The notes under the pieces are model-generated. The model ran no database searches, was not told the DNA's origin, and saw only the letters and a list, made by a program, of their open reading frames with translations. DNA of 64,000 bases. It comes from Corynebacterium alimapuense (GTDB lineage Bacteria > Actinomycetota > Actinomycetes > Mycobacteriales > Mycobacteriaceae). The position numbers and the translations under genes are program-made. The stretch's first letter is position 1, and every line of letters begins with the position of its first letter. This document shows positions 60,935 through 64,000 of the stretch, in pieces. The stretch is taken from contig NZ_PTJO01000004.1 of assembly GCF_003716585.1 (NCBI RefSeq), positions 186,001 to 250,000 on the forward strand, in the 5' to 3' direction.

Positions 60935-62839
60935 TCAGTCCTGTGGGTCCTCGACCTCAAAGTCGGAGAGTGGCCCTTTGACCATGGCCACGCGTCCGGC
61001 GTTAAGCACAGCCAAGACGTCGATGACTTCTTGGGCGATAGCGCCGGCCAGCGGAGTAAGCAGTCCGAAAACGGCTAGAAGCATGCCGATGATCGATAGC
61101 GTCATGCCACCGACTGCTGACTGCAAGGCAATCCTCCTCATACGAGCGCCAATGTGGAGCAGTTCATCGAGCTTTTCCAGCGAGGAATCCAAGATGACTG
61201 CATCCGCGGCCTCAGAGGTCACCCCGGAGTCCGCTCCCATGGCAACGCCGATATTGGCCGTGGCCATCGCTGGGGCGTCATTGATGCCATCACCCAGAAA
61301 CATGGTCAGGCCCAGCTTGTTGTGCTCGGCCACAATATCCAATTTTCCCTCTGGGCTGACCCCGGCGTAGACCTGATTAATCCCGACTTGCTCCCCGAGG
61401 TATCGCACTTCCGATTCGCGGTCGCCAGAGATGATCATCAATTTGTCCACGTTGTGGCGCTTGGGCAGATGCGCGATGAAGCTCTGAGCTGCCGCGCGTG
61501 GAGTATCCCGCAGCTGAATCCTGGCTGCGTATTTACCATCAACGAGCACCACCGCTTCCAGGCCTTCCTCGGTATCCGGCATCAGTTCTCGGCTATCTGG
61601 GTCAAGCTCATAAGCCATGCGTCGATTGCTGATCAGGACCCGATGGCCATCGGCTTTCGCGGAAAGTCCTTGCCCTGGGCGTTCCGAAACCTCGGTTACT
61701 GTGGGTAGTTCCAAAGCGCGTTTCCTAGCGCCGGCGCGGATGGCTTCCGCTAATGGATGGCGAGAGTATTCCTCTACCGAAGCTGCCAATGCCAGCGTCT
61801 CATCGGCGTTGAATCCCGGAGCGATCGCGATATCGGTAATCACCGGGCGGCCGTAGGTTAGGGTTCCGGTCTTGTCGAACATGATGGTCCGGACCTTCGA
61901 GGTATTTTCGAGCATTCCCGGATCGCGGATGATAATGCCGCGGCGGGCAGCCAGCGAAATCGCACCAATAATTGCTACCGGCACGCCGATCAACAGCGGG
62001 CAAGGAGTGGCCACAACCACCACCGCGAGAAAACGAGTTGGGTCGCCAGAAATCACCCAGCCAATGGCACCCAATGCTAATGCGATGACGGTATACCAGG
62101 CACCCAACCGGTCAGCCAGTCGGCGCATCGCCGGACGGTTGTCTTCTGCTTGTTTTAAGACACCGACGATGTGGGCGTAACGAGAATCCTCAGCCGCGGA
62201 GGTTGCCCGAATGGTCATCGGCGACTCTGAGTTGACCGAGCCAGAGATGACGGCAGAGCCCTGAGATTTGCTCACCACATAGGGCTCACCGGTCAGGTAG
62301 GACTCATCCATTGAGCCGTGGCCACTGACTACCTCGCCGTCAACGGGGCAGAGCTCATGGGGGAATACTTCTACCAGATCACCGACTTGGATCTCAGAGA
62401 CCGGAATCTCATCGAGTCCCTCTGAGATACTTTCTCCCCGCAGGCGGTGCGCTTGGGTGGGCGAACGTTTAGCCAACGCGTCCAAGGTTCCCGATGCTCT
62501 TTTCGACGCCGCTTCCTCCAGCGCCTCCCCGCCCGAGAGCATCAGCACGATAATCGCGGCCACTAGCCACTCCCCCAAGAGCACCGCGGTGATGATGGAT
62601 ACCGCGGCTAGGGTATCTGCCCCACCGCGGGTGCGGACCGCGTTGCGCAGGACCTCAAACATCAGAGGTAATCCGCCTAAGACCACGACCATCACCAGCG
62701 GCCAGTCGCTCGCCCACCCTTCGAGTCCAAACACCAGCCAGAGCAAAAGATAACTAATGATCGCCACAAAAGTGCCAAGTGTGGTCAACCCATCTCGGGA
62801 ACGAAGGAACAGGCCCCAGGGGCTACCAGTAGTGGACAT
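60935..62839 (-). CDS. P1B-type heavy-metal ATPase
   Basis: 634 residues from the ATG giving MSTTGSPWGLFLRSRDG with AGGA before it; a GTG five codons upstream is less likely. Motifs: actuator TGEP (usually TGES or TGEA), phosphorylation site DKTGTLT, HP locus SRHPLAEAI, and MLFLGDGINDAPA. The membrane metal-site motif is TPCPLLIG (C-P-L instead of C-P-C), and no N-terminal metal-binding domain is present. It exports a transition metal whose identity cannot be read reliably; zinc, cadmium, cobalt or manganese are open. Convergent with the PTS gene, 10 bases away. Confidence 0.85.
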   Translation of the reverse strand: MSTTGSPWGLFLRSRDGLTTLGTFVAIISYLLLWLVFGLEGWASDWPLVMVVVLGGLPLMFEVLRNAVRTRGGADTLAAVSIITAVLLGEWLVAAIIVLMLSGGEALEEAASKRASGTLDALAKRSPTQAHRLRGESISEGLDEIPVSEIQVGDLVEVFPHELCPVDGEVVSGHGSMDESYLTGEPYVVSKSQGSAVISGSVNSESPMTIRATSAAEDSRYAHIVGVLKQAEDNRPAMRRLADRLGAWYTVIALALGAIGWVISGDPTRFLAVVVVATPCPLLIGVPVAIIGAISLAARRGIIIRDPGMLENTSKVRTIMFDKTGTLTYGRPVITDIAIAPGFNADETLALAASVEEYSRHPLAEAIRAGARKRALELPTVTEVSERPGQGLSAKADGHRVLISNRRMAYELDPDSRELMPDTEEGLEAVVLVDGKYAARIQLRDTPRAAAQSFIAHLPKRHNVDKLMIISGDRESEVRYLGEQVGINQVYAGVSPEGKLDIVAEHNKLGLTMFLGDGINDAPAMATANIGVAMGADSGVTSEAADAVILDSSLEKLDELLHIGARMRRIALQSAVGGMTLSIIGMLLAVFGLLTPLAGAIAQEVIDVLAVLNAGRVAMVKGPLSDFEVEDPQD

Positions 62840-62870
62840 GCTTTGATCCTGCACCGAAAAAATACTTTTT

Positions 62871-62900
62871 ACCAGTAAGTTTGGCCTGGCTTACTTGGTA
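62871..62900 (-). promoter_or_regulatory. Inverted repeat before the metal ATPase gene
   Basis: ACCA-GTAAG and CTTAC-T-TGGT are arranged around TTTGGCCTGG, about 30 bases upstream of the ATPase start. This size and place fit a metal-sensor operator. No sensor gene is next to it in the window. Confidence 0.35.
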
Positions 62901-62912
62901 TTGGCAACGAAA

Positions 62913-62947
62913 AACCCGCTCTTTCGCAAGCTGCGAAAGAGCGGGTT
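62913..62947 (-). terminator. Terminator of rplK-rplA
   Basis: AACCCGCTCTTTCGCA pairs perfectly with TGCGAAAGAGCGGGTT around AGC; on the minus strand TTTTCG follows. It lies 22 bases after rplA. Confidence 0.92.
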
Positions 62948-62969
62948 AGTCGATGAATGAGAGAGGTGT

Positions 62970-63680
62970 TTAAGCCTCGCCCAGCCAGTTCTTCTGCACC
63001 GACGGGTCAACCGGAACGCCGGGACCGGAGGTGGAAGAAAGGGTGATCTTCTTCATGTAGATGCCCTTGGAAGAGGAGGGCTTGATGCGCTGCAGTTCCT
63101 CGATGAGGGCGCCGTAGTTCTCGGTCAGCGCCTTCTCGTCGAAGGATGCCTTGCCGATAGCGGCGTGCAGGTTGGCAGCCTTGTCAACGCGGAAGGAGAT
63201 CTTGCCGCCCTTGACCTCAGTGATGGCCTTGGCAACGTCAGTAGCAACGGTGCCGGTCTTCGGGTTAGGCATGAGACCACGCGGGCCCAAGACACGAGCG
63301 ACACGGCCAACCTTGGCCATCTGGTCAGGGGTGGCGATAGCGACATCGAAGTCGATGGTGCCGTTGGTGATCTGCTCGATCAGCTCATCGGTACCGACGA
63401 TGTCGGCGCCTGCGGCCTCAGCTTCGGTGGCCTTCTCGCCAGCGGCGAAGACGGCGACACGAACGGTCTTGCCGGTGCCGTTGGGCAGGGAGACGGTGCC
63501 ACGAACGAGCTGGTCAGCCTTGCGAGGGTCAACGCCCAAGCGGACTGCAACCTCGACGGTGGCGTCGTAGTTCTTGGAGGAGGTCTCCTTGACCAGCTTG
63601 GCGGCCTCGAGGGGCGCGTAGAGGCGGTTGCCGTCGACGAGCTCGGCAGCTGCCTTGTATGCCTTAGAGTTCTTGCTCAT
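62970..63680 (-). CDS. rplA: 50S ribosomal protein L1
   Basis: 236 residues ([60 protein letters not shown]). L1 forms the mobile stalk at the E site and in other bacteria represses the L11 operon. Follows rplK. Confidence 0.98.
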   Translation of the reverse strand: MSKNSKAYKAAAELVDGNRLYAPLEAAKLVKETSSKNYDATVEVAVRLGVDPRKADQLVRGTVSLPNGTGKTVRVAVFAAGEKATEAEAAGADIVGTDELIEQITNGTIDFDVAIATPDQMAKVGRVARVLGPRGLMPNPKTGTVATDVAKAITEVKGGKISFRVDKAANLHAAIGKASFDEKALTENYGALIEELQRIKPSSSKGIYMKKITLSSTSGPGVPVDPSVQKNWLGEA

Positions 63681-63765
63681 TGGGTAATTCCTCTTTCAGA
63701 GGTTATGTGGTGAATCGGGCCGGAGCTGGCCCTGCCACGGTGTGCGTTAGGAAAAGCGGAGGGAA

Positions 63766-64000
63766 TTAACCCTCGACCTCGATGCCCATGGAACGAGCGG
63801 TGCCGGCGATGATCTTCGCTGCAGCGTCGATGTCGCGTGCGTTGAGGTCTTCCTTCTTGGTTTCCGCGATCTCATGGAGCTGAGCCATGGTGACCTTGCC
63901 CACCTTCTGGGTGTGCGGAACGCCGGAGCCCTTCTGCAGGCCAGCGGCCTTGAGCAGCAGCTTGGCGGCCGGCGGGGTCTTCAGCTTGAAGGTGTAGCTG
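63766..64000 (-). CDS. rplK: 50S ribosomal protein L11, C-terminal part (5' end outside window)
   Basis: The minus strand reads [39 protein letters not shown] and the end [12 protein letters not shown] before a TAA stop at 63766-63768. This is the rRNA-binding C-terminal domain of L11; about 78 codons are inside the window. It stands 85 bases before rplA. Confidence 0.96.
   Translation of the reverse strand, partial: SYTFKLKTPPAAKLLLKAAGLQKGSGVPHTQKVGKVTMAQLHEIAETKKEDLNARDIDAAAKIIAGTARSMGIEVEG

Overview
The window looks like a chromosomal segment of a Corynebacterium-type actinobacterium. Pointers are the broken-up ribosomal protein operons with fdhF and fdhD between rplE and rpsH, a PorA/DUF3068 gene beside rpoB, an ESX-4-like type VII secretion locus next to truA, a short 181-residue adenylate kinase, and many GTG starts. 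This genus call rests on gene order and remembered protein similarity, not on a search.

Layout. (1) Positions 1 to about 11,390 are one end of an integrated mobile element whose other end lies left of the window. It carries the C-terminal half of a family-B DNA polymerase, a stand-alone piece resembling the C-terminus of a family-A polymerase, small unknown genes, a hairpin-rich stretch that may be oriT, a mobC-relaxase-membrane protein mobilization module with a large out-of-frame overlap, a BcgI-like restriction-modification gene pair coupled to a small serine recombinase, a ParA-like ATPase with a changed P-loop, and a large serine integrase. (2) About 11,371-17,089 is an ESX-4-like locus: eccC (cut short exactly at its first Walker A motif by the element), eccD, mycP, a PGPGW-type membrane gene and eccB. 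(3) 17,214-28,769 holds truA, a DUF2892 gene, rplQ-rpoA-rpsD-rpsK-rpsM-infA, an L,D-transpeptidase, map, adk-secY, and rplO-rpmD-rpsE-rplR-rplF-rpsH. (4) 29,249-32,742 is a plus-strand formate dehydrogenase cluster (DUF6457, fdhF, fdhD). (5) 32,852-39,588 holds rplN-rplX-rplE and the eleven-gene S10 operon. (6) 40,197-46,265 holds an unknown gene with panD, then tuf, fusA, rpsG and rpsL. (7) 46,796-56,784 holds rpoC, rpoB, the DUF3068 gene, rplL and rplJ with an L10 leader. (8) 57,218-62,839 is an accessory pocket with trehalose-6-phosphate hydrolase, a trehalose-type PTS EIIABC and a P1B metal ATPase. (9) 62,970-64,000 holds rplA and the end of rplK.

Most of the window is translation and transcription machinery on the minus strand, split into operons by strong hairpin terminators. 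The most interesting part is the left 11.4 kb. There a mobilizable element with its own restriction-modification system has used a serine integrase to enter the codons of the EccC Walker A motif. This should inactivate the ESX-4 motor ATPase as long as the element stays integrated, and may make secretion switchable by excision.
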